Assembly: GCA_963826505.1 (NCBI GenBank)
Contig: CAWGXG010000008.1
Span: 496,001 to 560,000, forward strand
Direction of reading: 5' to 3'
DNA: 64,000 nt
Origin: CAWGXG01 sp963826505
GTDB taxonomy: Bacteria; Chloroflexota; Anaerolineae; Aggregatilineales; Aggregatilineaceae
Shown: positions 19,270-27,087 of the stretch, one piece after another
Numbering within the stretch: position 1 is the first letter of the stretch
Layout of the letters: every line of letters begins with the position of its first letter
Program-made: the position numbers and the translations under genes
The notes under the pieces: model-generated
Told to the model about the DNA's origin: nothing
Database searches by the model: none
The model's input: the letters and a program-made list of their open reading frames with translations, nothing else

Positions 19270-20019
19270 CTAAACAGCCGCCATTGCCGCGTGTTGTTCT
19301 TCCTGCCAGGCAATATGCCGCGCCATGATAGTCTCTTCACTCAGGGAATGCAGCCGAGATTGGCGCCGTTGACGGGTTTCGTAGTGATCCAACAGGGATA
19401 GCAATTTCCGTGCCCAACGAGCCTGGGGCAGATGGTAATCTACTTCGTTTTGCAGCGCCACGCGTGTATGAGGGACGAACAGCAGGTGAGGGTGGCGCCG
19501 CAACTCGTCAATCGCACGGGCTTGCTCGCGCAGATTGATTCTGGGCGCGGGCAGTGCCAAGGGAAACTCAAGGCGCGGGCTTTCAATCCGAGCGTTCACG
19601 ACCGGCGGCTGTTTCAAAGTCTCTTGTTTGGGGGCAAGTTTCTTTGTCTTGGCCCTTGTGGTGCGCGTTTTGACCGGCGAATTGTTGTTCGCCTGGTCCG
19701 GTTGTGTGGCTACCACCGGTGAAGGTGACGTCAGGCGTTGCTTGCCCACCTGTTCGCGCGCAATGAGGCCAAGCTGCCATAGTCTCATGCCCGACTCATA
19801 TGCCTCGCTGCGATAGGGCCAGGGCATTCCCGTGAGTTCTTCCCAACGTGGACCTGCGATGCTCGCGCTTTGGTAATGCGGAAATACGCGTCCTCGTGGT
19901 CCCAAAATGTTATAGCGGCTTCCCTTGCGACGTATAGTGTACAACTGGCTTTCTTTGGACTGTGAGAGGTCTAACGGTACGAAGTCTTTCCGGTGCTGTG
20001 GCTGGTGTTGTTCCGGCAC
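19270..20019 (-). CDS. protein of unknown function with Lys/Thr-rich middle
   Basis: The protein has 249 residues and no recognised family. The N-terminal 95 residues look folded (LYTIRRKGSRYNILGPRGR, then WEELTGMPWPYRSEAYESG). Residues about 100-145 are basic and low in complexity (TRTTRAKTKKLAPK). The C-terminal 95 are helical and Arg/Gln/His-rich. No signal peptide or membrane segment is seen. The basic middle could bind nucleic acid, but this is a guess. Confidence 0.55.
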   Translation of the reverse strand: MPEQHQPQHRKDFVPLDLSQSKESQLYTIRRKGSRYNILGPRGRVFPHYQSASIAGPRWEELTGMPWPYRSEAYESGMRLWQLGLIAREQVGKQRLTSPSPVVATQPDQANNNSPVKTRTTRAKTKKLAPKQETLKQPPVVNARIESPRLEFPLALPAPRINLREQARAIDELRRHPHLLFVPHTRVALQNEVDYHLPQARWARKLLSLLDHYETRQRRQSRLHSLSEETIMARHIAWQEEQHAAMAAV

Positions 20020-20245
20020 GCAGGAACTCCTGGGGCACTCAATTTCAATCTACTGCGATTCTAGCGCATAATGTGGATTTTGTAAGTTAGGATTTGGTTG
20101 AAAAAGAATCGTGATAGTCTCAATGGAGACGAATCGCGGGCGTGAAGAGTGGCGTGGAATTGCGCGAACGGCATTTCTTGGCTAAGCTGTCGCGTATTGG
20201 TGAGCGACAAGGTTCTAAACTATTACGGGCGGGAGGAAGCCGGTG

Positions 20246-20752
20246 ATGCTTGCGCGCCGTCTCTCGATTAAGCTTTTGGGAAGTGTGGCCCTGTTGGCGC
20301 TGCCAGCGCTTGCTTGCACGCTCGGTCAAGCGACTCAGGACACGGCCGGGCAGATCGAGACCAAGCCGCTGGTGCTCATCTTAGCGCCTGTCAACGGTAG
20401 CATCTACGCGGAGGGTGCGCAGGTGCAGCTCTATGCCACGGCGCTCGATCCAGGTGGGCATGCGGCCCGGATCGAATTCCGTATGGATGACGTATTGATT
20501 GGCACAGCGACGGCTCCGACGCAGACAGGACAAAACGCATTTCTGGCGCAGACGGCTTGGACGGCAGCCGAAAAGCGCGGTCACCTGCTGACTGTTGAGG
20601 CATTCCGGACGGATGGCTCGTCGATGGGACTGAGCGATATTACGCTGAAAGTCGCGGATCAACCAGGCAGTGTGGACCAGACGGGCGGGGCCGTGCCTTC
20701 GAACTCACCACCTGGATCACCGCCCACTTTCACGCCGTCTGGCGCACCGTAG
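20246..20752 (+). CDS. small lipoprotein with Ig-like domain
   Basis: The protein has 168 residues from the ATG at 20246 (a GTG at 20243 precedes it), preceded by GGGAGGAAG. The signal peptide ends in LALPALAC (Cys 24), a lipobox. The mature part LVLILAPVNGSIYAEGAQVQLYATALDPGG...IEFRMDDVLIGTA reads as one Ig-like beta sandwich of the kind found in cell-surface proteins. The tail is Pro/Ser/Thr-rich. It is probably an exported, lipid-anchored surface protein. The next gene is convergent. Confidence 0.65.
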   Translation: MLARRLSIKLLGSVALLALPALACTLGQATQDTAGQIETKPLVLILAPVNGSIYAEGAQVQLYATALDPGGHAARIEFRMDDVLIGTATAPTQTGQNAFLAQTAWTAAEKRGHLLTVEAFRTDGSSMGLSDITLKVADQPGSVDQTGGAVPSNSPPGSPPTFTPSGAP

Positions 20753-20765
20753 GTCGGATTTCTCC

Positions 20766-22382
20766 TCAATACTGATACCCTAATCCATCTCCGACCAGAG
20801 CCGGATCGATGCGCTGGAGCGGAATGATCGCCAGTAAATCGGGCGTGACGCGCACGGCCCGGTAAGGGACGCCTGCCGTTTTGAATGCGTTCTCGAAACG
20901 CGTTTCTGTCTGATCGGGCAGCACAACCTCCACGAACGCGACGCGATCGGCCTGCGCGATCTTCAGCGGTACCTCGGGAAAGCGGACGATCCCCTTTGCA
21001 CCATAAATATCGTACCAATCCGCCGCCAGAATGCGTTCGTGAGTCTCGAACATCAAGACGTGTGCAATCCCCACATCGGTCCACACATCCTGGATGCCCT
21101 CATCATCGAGGAATGTGATGAGCGGTTGGAGCGTGGCGGGCTGGCGGGTGTAATAAGGCGATACAAAGACTTGTGCGGGATCGATACTGGCGGCTCCCAA
21201 CAGGTTGAGCGCGATCACGCCGGTCACGATCCCCGGTGCGACCAGCAGCTTCCAGCGGCGACGCCCCAACCCTACGGCCAGGGCCGCTGCGCCTACCGGC
21301 AGGACCGAGTAAATCATCAGGACGTAACGCCCAGTGGCGTCAAAGCCAAAGGGATTGAGTGCGCGGTACCCATACCCGCTGGCGACGTAAATCACCGGCA
21401 ACCCGGCTGAGAACAGAGCCAGCAGGACGCGTGTAGGGCGTTTGGGCGGTGCCCACGGACCGCGCCACACACTCAGCAGCACGCCAATCAATCCGCCTTC
21501 ATACACGATTTGCAGAATCCAGATCGCTGGCCAGCTCAGCAAATGCCAGGCCGGATCGCCACTTACCAGACGCGGGCTGAGATCATAGTTGAGATAGTCG
21601 AGGACGGCCCACACGGAATGGCCATCGCTGGGGCTGTCCAGCAAGTAGCGAAACGTCGCCCAGTCGTGTGTCAGGTTGTAGCCCCACAACGGCGCGCTGC
21701 CGATAAAGAACGTCAACGCGGCCGCCCATCCCCAACGGCGCAACGCAGATCGGCCCCACAGCAGCAGGCCAATCGCAACGGGCACGGCGTAAAACACAAT
21801 CAGCCACGATACCCAGAAGGCGATGCCCAGCACCAGTCCCAGGGCAATCAACGCCCGGCGCTGCTGGCGCCAGTTCCCATCAAAGCTGAGGCTGGCACAG
21901 ATCAACGATAGGTTGCCCAATACCAGCGTTTCCGCCGTCGCACCCCAGGTTTTGGTGCCCACGACCAGCAAATAGGTGGGGGCAAAGGCTGCCAACAACG
22001 CGCTAAGCGCCGCCACCTGGCGATCGAAGGCACGATTGGCCAGCCAGCCGGTGGTCCCCACATAAACTCCGGACAAGGCCAGCGGCACGAGTTTGAGCGT
22101 CACCGCGTTGGCGCCGAACAGGGCGAACAGCGGCGCAATCAGGTAGGATTCCAGCGCGGCCAGGTAGGGCTGACCCGGGTGAAAAACCGGGCGCGCTCCG
22201 TGCAAAATGCGCAGCACTTGCAGCCCGACCATGCCTTCGTCGTAATCGTAGCGCCAGCCCGCGTGAACCAGCAGCACGAGACGCAGCCCCAGTCCGGCGA
22301 TCACTGCACTTAGGATCACACGAGAAAGTGCGCTGCCGGATTGGCGCGAGGATGGATGATCAGGCCGTGACGTGGAAGTCAT
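20766..22382 (-). CDS. GT39/ArnT-like membrane glycosyltransferase
   Basis: The protein has 538 residues with about ten hydrophobic segments. The first loop carries the acidic motif YDYDEGMVG, as in PMT/ArnT-type polyprenyl-phosphate-dependent glycosyltransferases, followed by HPGQPYLAALESYLIAP, also typical. The last 130 residues form a soluble C-terminal domain (LITFLDDEGIQDVWTDVG). It probably transfers a sugar from a lipid carrier to a protein or lipid outside the membrane. The upstream gene on this strand ends 12 bases before its start, so co-transcription is likely. Confidence 0.72.
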   Translation of the reverse strand: MTSTSRPDHPSSRQSGSALSRVILSAVIAGLGLRLVLLVHAGWRYDYDEGMVGLQVLRILHGARPVFHPGQPYLAALESYLIAPLFALFGANAVTLKLVPLALSGVYVGTTGWLANRAFDRQVAALSALLAAFAPTYLLVVGTKTWGATAETLVLGNLSLICASLSFDGNWRQQRRALIALGLVLGIAFWVSWLIVFYAVPVAIGLLLWGRSALRRWGWAAALTFFIGSAPLWGYNLTHDWATFRYLLDSPSDGHSVWAVLDYLNYDLSPRLVSGDPAWHLLSWPAIWILQIVYEGGLIGVLLSVWRGPWAPPKRPTRVLLALFSAGLPVIYVASGYGYRALNPFGFDATGRYVLMIYSVLPVGAAALAVGLGRRRWKLLVAPGIVTGVIALNLLGAASIDPAQVFVSPYYTRQPATLQPLITFLDDEGIQDVWTDVGIAHVLMFETHERILAADWYDIYGAKGIVRFPEVPLKIAQADRVAFVEVVLPDQTETRFENAFKTAGVPYRAVRVTPDLLAIIPLQRIDPALVGDGLGYQY

Positions 22383-22394
22383 AAACTACAGGGA

Positions 22395-23219
22395 TCAGGA
22401 CTCGGGCACGATGGAAAATGGCGCTGTGCTGACTGGCTGGGACGTCTCACCGATGAATAGCTGTATCTCATACAGTCCGATCTCGAAGCCGGTGTCGTTG
22501 CCAAAAAAGAAATAGCCGGTTCCATCGCTGTCCAGACCCCAGGTGTATGTCCCGCCCTCGATCTCCACGCCATCTCGCAGCAGGGATCGTCTCCACAACA
22601 CGCCGCGCGTCATGTTGCTGTAGTCGACGAAAAGATAGATGCGGTGTGTGCCTGCCTCAAAGGCGGTGCGTGGATTGACAGGCGTCAGTTGGTCGGATAT
22701 TTGATCGTCCAAGGCGGTGATGTGGATTTCGGCGTTAGGCTGCGGAGTGACGCTGGACTCAAGTGGGGGTGCGTTGGGTGTGAAGGTCGGGAATGGGGTT
22801 TCGGTCGGCGTATAAGCGGGCGTGGCCGTGACTACGACAATGACCGGTGTCCCTGGTTCGGGGGTGAACGGCGGGATCGGTGTTCCATTGTCGGTGGTGG
22901 TTGGGACGACAGCATCCGGAGCCGGGGTGATGGATTGATCGGGACCCTGCCCGAAGGCGGTAGTGGCTGGGTTATCGTCTTTGCCGCCGACTACCGCGAC
23001 GATGAGCGTAAACAGACAGGAAATCGTGCTGAGAAAGATGATCGTCGACGCCAATACGAAGAGCCGCCAACCACGTTGCCCGGCCTCGCGCCGCCTCCGC
23101 CAGAATATGTCGGTCCGGCTGCGTCGAAACAGACGAACCGAAACCAAAAACAGGATCAGCGCCAGCAGGAACAGTGCGCCTGTAATATATGGTAAAGCGT
23201 TGCGCAATGAATCAAACAT
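22395..23219 (-). CDS. membrane protein with Thr/Pro linker and extracellular beta domain
   Basis: The protein has 274 residues. TM1 (about 10-30) and TM2 (about 50-77) flank a basic cytoplasmic loop (RRSRTDIFWRRRREAGQRGWR). A low-complexity Thr/Pro linker follows (for example TPAYTPTETPFPTFTP). The final 110 residues look like one beta sandwich (IYLFVDYSNMTRGVLWRRSL; YEIQLFIGET), presumably outside the cell. The function is unknown. A TATAAT box on the minus strand (23257-23262) lies about 40 bases upstream of the start. Confidence 0.55.
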   Translation of the reverse strand: MFDSLRNALPYITGALFLLALILFLVSVRLFRRSRTDIFWRRRREAGQRGWRLFVLASTIIFLSTISCLFTLIVAVVGGKDDNPATTAFGQGPDQSITPAPDAVVPTTTDNGTPIPPFTPEPGTPVIVVVTATPAYTPTETPFPTFTPNAPPLESSVTPQPNAEIHITALDDQISDQLTPVNPRTAFEAGTHRIYLFVDYSNMTRGVLWRRSLLRDGVEIEGGTYTWGLDSDGTGYFFFGNDTGFEIGLYEIQLFIGETSQPVSTAPFSIVPES

Positions 23220-23336
23220 AATGGCTAACCTATTTCTGGTTTGTAAAGCCAGGCGAATTATAGCACGGAGAACTCCCGCCCAGAAAAATCACGCTGGCGC
23301 GATGACACTACGTGCAAAAAACCGACGTTTCCGCCC

Positions 23337-23365
23337 TTGTCAAATCGGTTTTGCTCACCTATAAT
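23337..23365 (+). promoter_or_regulatory. promoter of tRNA-Val
   Basis: TTGTCA (23337-23342) and TATAAT (23360-23365) are separated by exactly 17 bases and end 11 bases before the mature tRNA. Confidence 0.75.
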
Positions 23366-23376
23366 TACCTTCACTT

Positions 23377-23450
23377 GGGTCGTTAGCTCAGTTGGCTAGA
23401 GCGCGTCGTTGACATCGACGAGGTCAGAGGTTCGAGTCCTCTACGACCCA
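23377..23450 (+). tRNA. tRNA-Val (anticodon GAC)
   Basis: A 74-base cloverleaf. The acceptor arm GGGTCGT pairs with ACGACCC, followed by discriminator A. The D-arm is GCTCAGTTGGCTAGAGC and the anticodon stem CGTCG/CGACG encloses loop TTGACAT with anticodon GAC. The T-arm contains GGTTCGAGTCC. The CCA end is not encoded. It is flanked by a strong promoter and an intrinsic terminator, so it is a single-gene unit. Confidence 0.95.
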
Positions 23451-23451
23451 C

Positions 23452-23491
23452 AACAGCGGCCAGTCTTTTCGAGGACTGGCCGCTGTTTTTT
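23452..23491 (+). terminator. intrinsic terminator of tRNA-Val
   Basis: A perfect 14-base-pair stem (AACAGCGGCCAGTC / GACTGGCCGCTGTT) with an 8-base loop is followed by a T-run on the plus strand. The last bases abut the stop of the minus-strand gene at 23493. Confidence 0.9.
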
Positions 23492-23492
23492 G

Positions 23493-25877
23493 TTATTGCC
23501 CGAATATCGGTCCATAGGCCGGACACGGCGCGCCCTCAACCTGCTGTACCAGATCGGCCCGCACCCAACCGGTGATTCTAGACAACTCGACAGCGAAGGT
23601 CACCTGGAACCAGAGTTGATTGTCGGTCCCCAACTGTTGTGCCATGACATCCATCATCTTGCCCAACTGCACCGTGTAAAGCCGGGTCGCGACCGGGTTG
23701 GCCTGGGCCCGCACGTTCACATCCGATGTCGCGAAGACCACACACAAGATGCTGGGCGTGGGCGTGATGCTGGGTGTATACGTCAGGGTCGGAGTGCTGG
23801 TTGGTGTGGGTGTGTCGGTGGGCGTCGGCGTGATACTCGGTGTCCATGTATGTGTGGGCGTGTCGCTGGGGGTGGGCGTCCACGTGTGTGTCGGTGTGGC
23901 GCTGGGCGTCTCCGTCCAGGTAGCGGTCGGCGTGACGCTCGGCGTCCAGGTAGCCGTGGGGGTATCGGTTATGGTGGGCGTCAGAGTCGGCGTGGCCGTT
24001 AAGGTGGGCGTCAGCGTCAACGTCGGGGTCGGGGTATAGGTGAAGGTAGGCGTAACGCTCGGCGTGACCGTTGGAGTGTGCGTTGGTGGGTGGATGATCG
24101 GCTGCCATGTGGACCGCGTTGAGATGGCGATCGCGCCCAGTATGATCACAATCACCAAAACGCTCACGATCCAAACGCCGTAAATACGGCGGCGCATCTG
24201 GCGTGCGGCGGCCTCCAGGCGCAAGATGTCGGTGCGCCGGCCCAAAATCCGGAACGGGTCTTCTTTGGCGACGTCGAGCCAGCGTTGCGCGGACAGCGGA
24301 TCGTTAGCGTCCAACGCCGCTTCGGCCCGTTCCAGGTGCCGCGCCAGCAAATCGGAGACAATCATCTTGTAGCGCGGGTCCTGGGCGTAGCTGCGCAGGC
24401 CAGATAACATGGTCCGGGCTTGGCTGAGTTCCGTCTCGTAGTTTTGGGCGATCAGCGCGGACGCCCGCTCGATGACGTGCCGGGCCTCCGTCATATCCGC
24501 TTCTTGGTGGCGCGCACGCTGAAGCAGGCCGGTGATCTCCTCGTTGGCCGGAGCGAGTTCAGAGGCAGCCTCCAGAGCGCGTACGGCCTCGGTTGCCAGA
24601 CGCAGCCGCTCCTCCAGGATGGTAACCGAATCCATGCGCGTCAGCGCGCCCTGCGCCTGGTTATAGAGTTGGGCGATGATGTTGTCCAGCCGTTCTTCGA
24701 TTTCCTGGCCCAGACGCTTGAGACGCTCGCTGCCGGGCAGCAGTTGGCGCAGCCGCGCCAGCTTGTTGAGCAGGTCTTGAAGCTGCCGCGCTCTCTCCGA
24801 CAACGGACCGGCGTTCATATTAAGCTGGACTGTCGCCTGATCGAACTCCTGGCGCACGTTGAGCACCAGATCGATGCGCTCCTGGGACAGCGGATCATTC
24901 GGCACGACCCGCATCGCGCCTTCGTATTTTTGCAGCGCGCCGTCCCAATCATCTGCCGCTAACAGCCGGTCGCCTTCGGTCAATAACTCGCGGGCTAGCG
25001 CCAGGTCTTGAATATCCAACAGCGCCTGCTCGACATCCTTCCAGCTTGTGATTCCGGCGCGCGCGGCCAGATCGCGTGCTTCACGGTATAGCCGTTCGGC
25101 TTCGTCGTAATTCCCGGCGCGTACCAGAGAATTGGCCCGGTTGTAGGCGATGCGGGCATCGAATGGGATACGGTGATCCGGCACGACGCCGCGCAAGAGA
25201 TTATCTTCGGCCTTCTGGCGATATTCCTGTGCCTGTGCGTTATGGGCGTCTTCGCCCAGCAGCCGATTCGCGACATCGATCGTGCGCTGGTAGTCGCCGG
25301 AATAGTATGCCTGCGACATGTCCGACAGCAGCGCTGCTCCCGATTCTGACAGTGGCTGCGCGGGCGGCGTGCCCGACTCGGCACCAGTGGGGATGGAGCG
25401 CATTTCTTGAGTACGATGAGCAGGCGGCTGCTGCAGAGGCGGCGGAGTTGGCTCTTCGACCTCCACGCCATAGCGTTCAAGCAGGCCGCGTACCTTCATC
25501 TCAAGCTGCGGACTGCGGTCGGCCGCCTGGCTGAGCAGCTCGTGAATCTCGGAGTTATGGGGATCGTGATCGAGCGCTTCGGCCAGAATATCGATCGCTT
25601 CATCGACGTCATCTTCGCTTCCGGCGATCTCTATGCGAATGCGGGCGCGGCGCAGGAGCCCACGCACGGTTGCTGCTTCGGGCGTGGGAGGGGCGCTGTG
25701 GCGTGCCAATGCGGTGAATAACTCGCGCGCCTCGCCCTCAAACTGCGTATTCTTGCTCTGCGCCAACAGGGCGCGCGCCTCGCTTTCCAGCTGGGCGATT
25801 TCGCTAGCAGTCGCGCTAGAAGGCAAACTATCGATTTGATCCCGGAGGTTATCGAGCTGCTGTCTCAGGTCGGCCAT
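23493..25877 (-). CDS. helical/TPR-like protein with TM segment, Thr/Pro linker and C-terminal SH3-like domain
   Basis: The protein has 794 residues from the ATG at 25877, which follows GAGGAG. Residues 1 to about 555 are helical and TPR-like (for example AEALDHDPHNSEIHELLSQA). One TM segment, VSVLVIVIILGAIAI, lies near 575. A linker of about 110 residues made of TPT-type repeats follows, then an SH3b-like domain (FATSDVNVRAQANPVATRLY; WFQVTF; GWVRADL). The topology suggests helical repeats inside and an SH3-like domain in the wall or outside. It is the last of three co-directional genes with two kinase-like proteins. Confidence 0.7.
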   Translation of the reverse strand: MADLRQQLDNLRDQIDSLPSSATASEIAQLESEARALLAQSKNTQFEGEARELFTALARHSAPPTPEAATVRGLLRRARIRIEIAGSEDDVDEAIDILAEALDHDPHNSEIHELLSQAADRSPQLEMKVRGLLERYGVEVEEPTPPPLQQPPAHRTQEMRSIPTGAESGTPPAQPLSESGAALLSDMSQAYYSGDYQRTIDVANRLLGEDAHNAQAQEYRQKAEDNLLRGVVPDHRIPFDARIAYNRANSLVRAGNYDEAERLYREARDLAARAGITSWKDVEQALLDIQDLALARELLTEGDRLLAADDWDGALQKYEGAMRVVPNDPLSQERIDLVLNVRQEFDQATVQLNMNAGPLSERARQLQDLLNKLARLRQLLPGSERLKRLGQEIEERLDNIIAQLYNQAQGALTRMDSVTILEERLRLATEAVRALEAASELAPANEEITGLLQRARHQEADMTEARHVIERASALIAQNYETELSQARTMLSGLRSYAQDPRYKMIVSDLLARHLERAEAALDANDPLSAQRWLDVAKEDPFRILGRRTDILRLEAAARQMRRRIYGVWIVSVLVIVIILGAIAISTRSTWQPIIHPPTHTPTVTPSVTPTFTYTPTPTLTLTPTLTATPTLTPTITDTPTATWTPSVTPTATWTETPSATPTHTWTPTPSDTPTHTWTPSITPTPTDTPTPTSTPTLTYTPSITPTPSILCVVFATSDVNVRAQANPVATRLYTVQLGKMMDVMAQQLGTDNQLWFQVTFAVELSRITGWVRADLVQQVEGAPCPAYGPIFGQ
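23757..24092 (-). repeat. low-complexity Thr/Pro-coding repeat
   Basis: A GT-rich (plus strand) stretch of about 335 bases with imperfect short repeats codes for the TPT linker of the SH3-like protein. Length is likely to vary by slippage between strains. It is also a hazard for assembly. Confidence 0.75.
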
Positions 25878-25900
25878 ACCATCTCCTCGTGTGGGATATG

Positions 25901-27037
25901 TCAAGGAATCACGCGGTGAGTCAGCGCGTCGTTGATCTGGGCAAGTAGGCGGCGCAGCTCGGCCTCAACATCTTCGTTGATGTCATCCAGGATCACCGCT
26001 TCAAGCAAGGTTTCCCGCGCGGCGCGCAGTGCCTCTTGGCCCTGACGCAGGGCAGTCAGCCCGGCTCGCATGTGGTCGCGGGCGCAGCGCAGTGCTGGGG
26101 CCGTGGGCGCGCCATTGAAATCCCACCCGTGCCGCCCGGCAACACGTTCCAGTCCGGTAATGAAGGCCTGGATCGTAAACAGTTCCTGACGCGCGCCCTG
26201 CTGTAGAAGCTGCTGTAGGCTGGGGCTAAGGGTCGGCTCAACGCCAAAATCCAGGTGATTGACATCGGCATAGCGCTGCTCGACCTCGCTTTGAGAGGCG
26301 GGCTGCGGGCGTAGGTTGCCTTTCTGCGGGGACAAGCCCGTGAACACCGGATAGAGCACGCCGACACACAGATTGTGAACATCCTGAATGATGTATTGGT
26401 CGACGGTATGCGTGCCGGTTTCGAGAAGCTGCGAGCTGTTCAGATCGATGATACGTAACGTCGTACCGTCCCAATAGACGTGTTCGAGTTTATGGTCCAG
26501 GTACACAATGCGCTGGGCATGCGCGTCTCGTAAGAAGTGCCCAAATTGCAGCGCGAGATCCACGCCTTCCTCAGTCGGGAGTCGCCACCGGCCATTGTTG
26601 GTGTTGGGTTTCATCAGATACAGCAGGTTGTTTTGGCGGGGCAGGAGTTCCAGCGCCAGATACGGCCGCCAGCCGTCAGCCAGCGCCGGGTAAAAATGTT
26701 CGCGGTAGGCGGAAACATCGGTGCCTAATGCGACAATAGCGCCATCGTTGGGACGCTCGTCGTGCGATGAGACGTAACCGCAGTCGACCAGTTTCACGAC
26801 CGACGGATTCTGCGCCAGCCGCATCAGCAGATCAGCTTCGTTGACGAAGGCGCGGGCTTCCCAGCGTGGCGTGCCGTCGCTGGCAAGATGCTCCGGACGC
26901 ATGACTTTGAACGCGACCGCCTGACCGCTACGGCTATGTTCGGCATCCATCACGCGGGCGTAGTGTCCGAGGGCAAACGTGTCGTTGTAATTCCCGATCT
27001 GGTACAGCGTGTTCAGCGCAGATTCTGACTCGCGCAT
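25901..27037 (-). CDS. divergent protein-kinase-like protein
   Basis: The protein has 378 residues from the ATG at 27037, which follows GAGAAGGG; the frame extends further upstream without a ribosome site. The kinase order is kept: beta-3 Lys in AVAFKVMRPEH, a hinge region LALELLP, a catalytic loop YLDHKLEHVYWD where HRDLKPEN would stand, and IIDLNSS where DFG would stand. Asp and Lys of the loop are kept; the metal-binding Asn is His and the glycine-rich loop is not obvious. About 100 helical residues close the protein. It sits 23 bases upstream of the SH3-like gene and downstream of a larger kinase-like gene. Confidence 0.65.
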   Translation of the reverse strand: MRESESALNTLYQIGNYNDTFALGHYARVMDAEHSRSGQAVAFKVMRPEHLASDGTPRWEARAFVNEADLLMRLAQNPSVVKLVDCGYVSSHDERPNDGAIVALGTDVSAYREHFYPALADGWRPYLALELLPRQNNLLYLMKPNTNNGRWRLPTEEGVDLALQFGHFLRDAHAQRIVYLDHKLEHVYWDGTTLRIIDLNSSQLLETGTHTVDQYIIQDVHNLCVGVLYPVFTGLSPQKGNLRPQPASQSEVEQRYADVNHLDFGVEPTLSPSLQQLLQQGARQELFTIQAFITGLERVAGRHGWDFNGAPTAPALRCARDHMRAGLTALRQGQEALRAARETLLEAVILDDINEDVEAELRRLLAQINDALTHRVIP

Positions 27038-27087
27038 AATTTCCCTTCTCCAGGTTGTAGCTCCTGTGTCCGCGCGTGGCTGAGGCG

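Noticed and set aside
23757..24092. Tandem repeat as CRISPR or satellite
   Set aside because: It is in frame within a coding region and encodes a Thr/Pro linker; there are no spacers.
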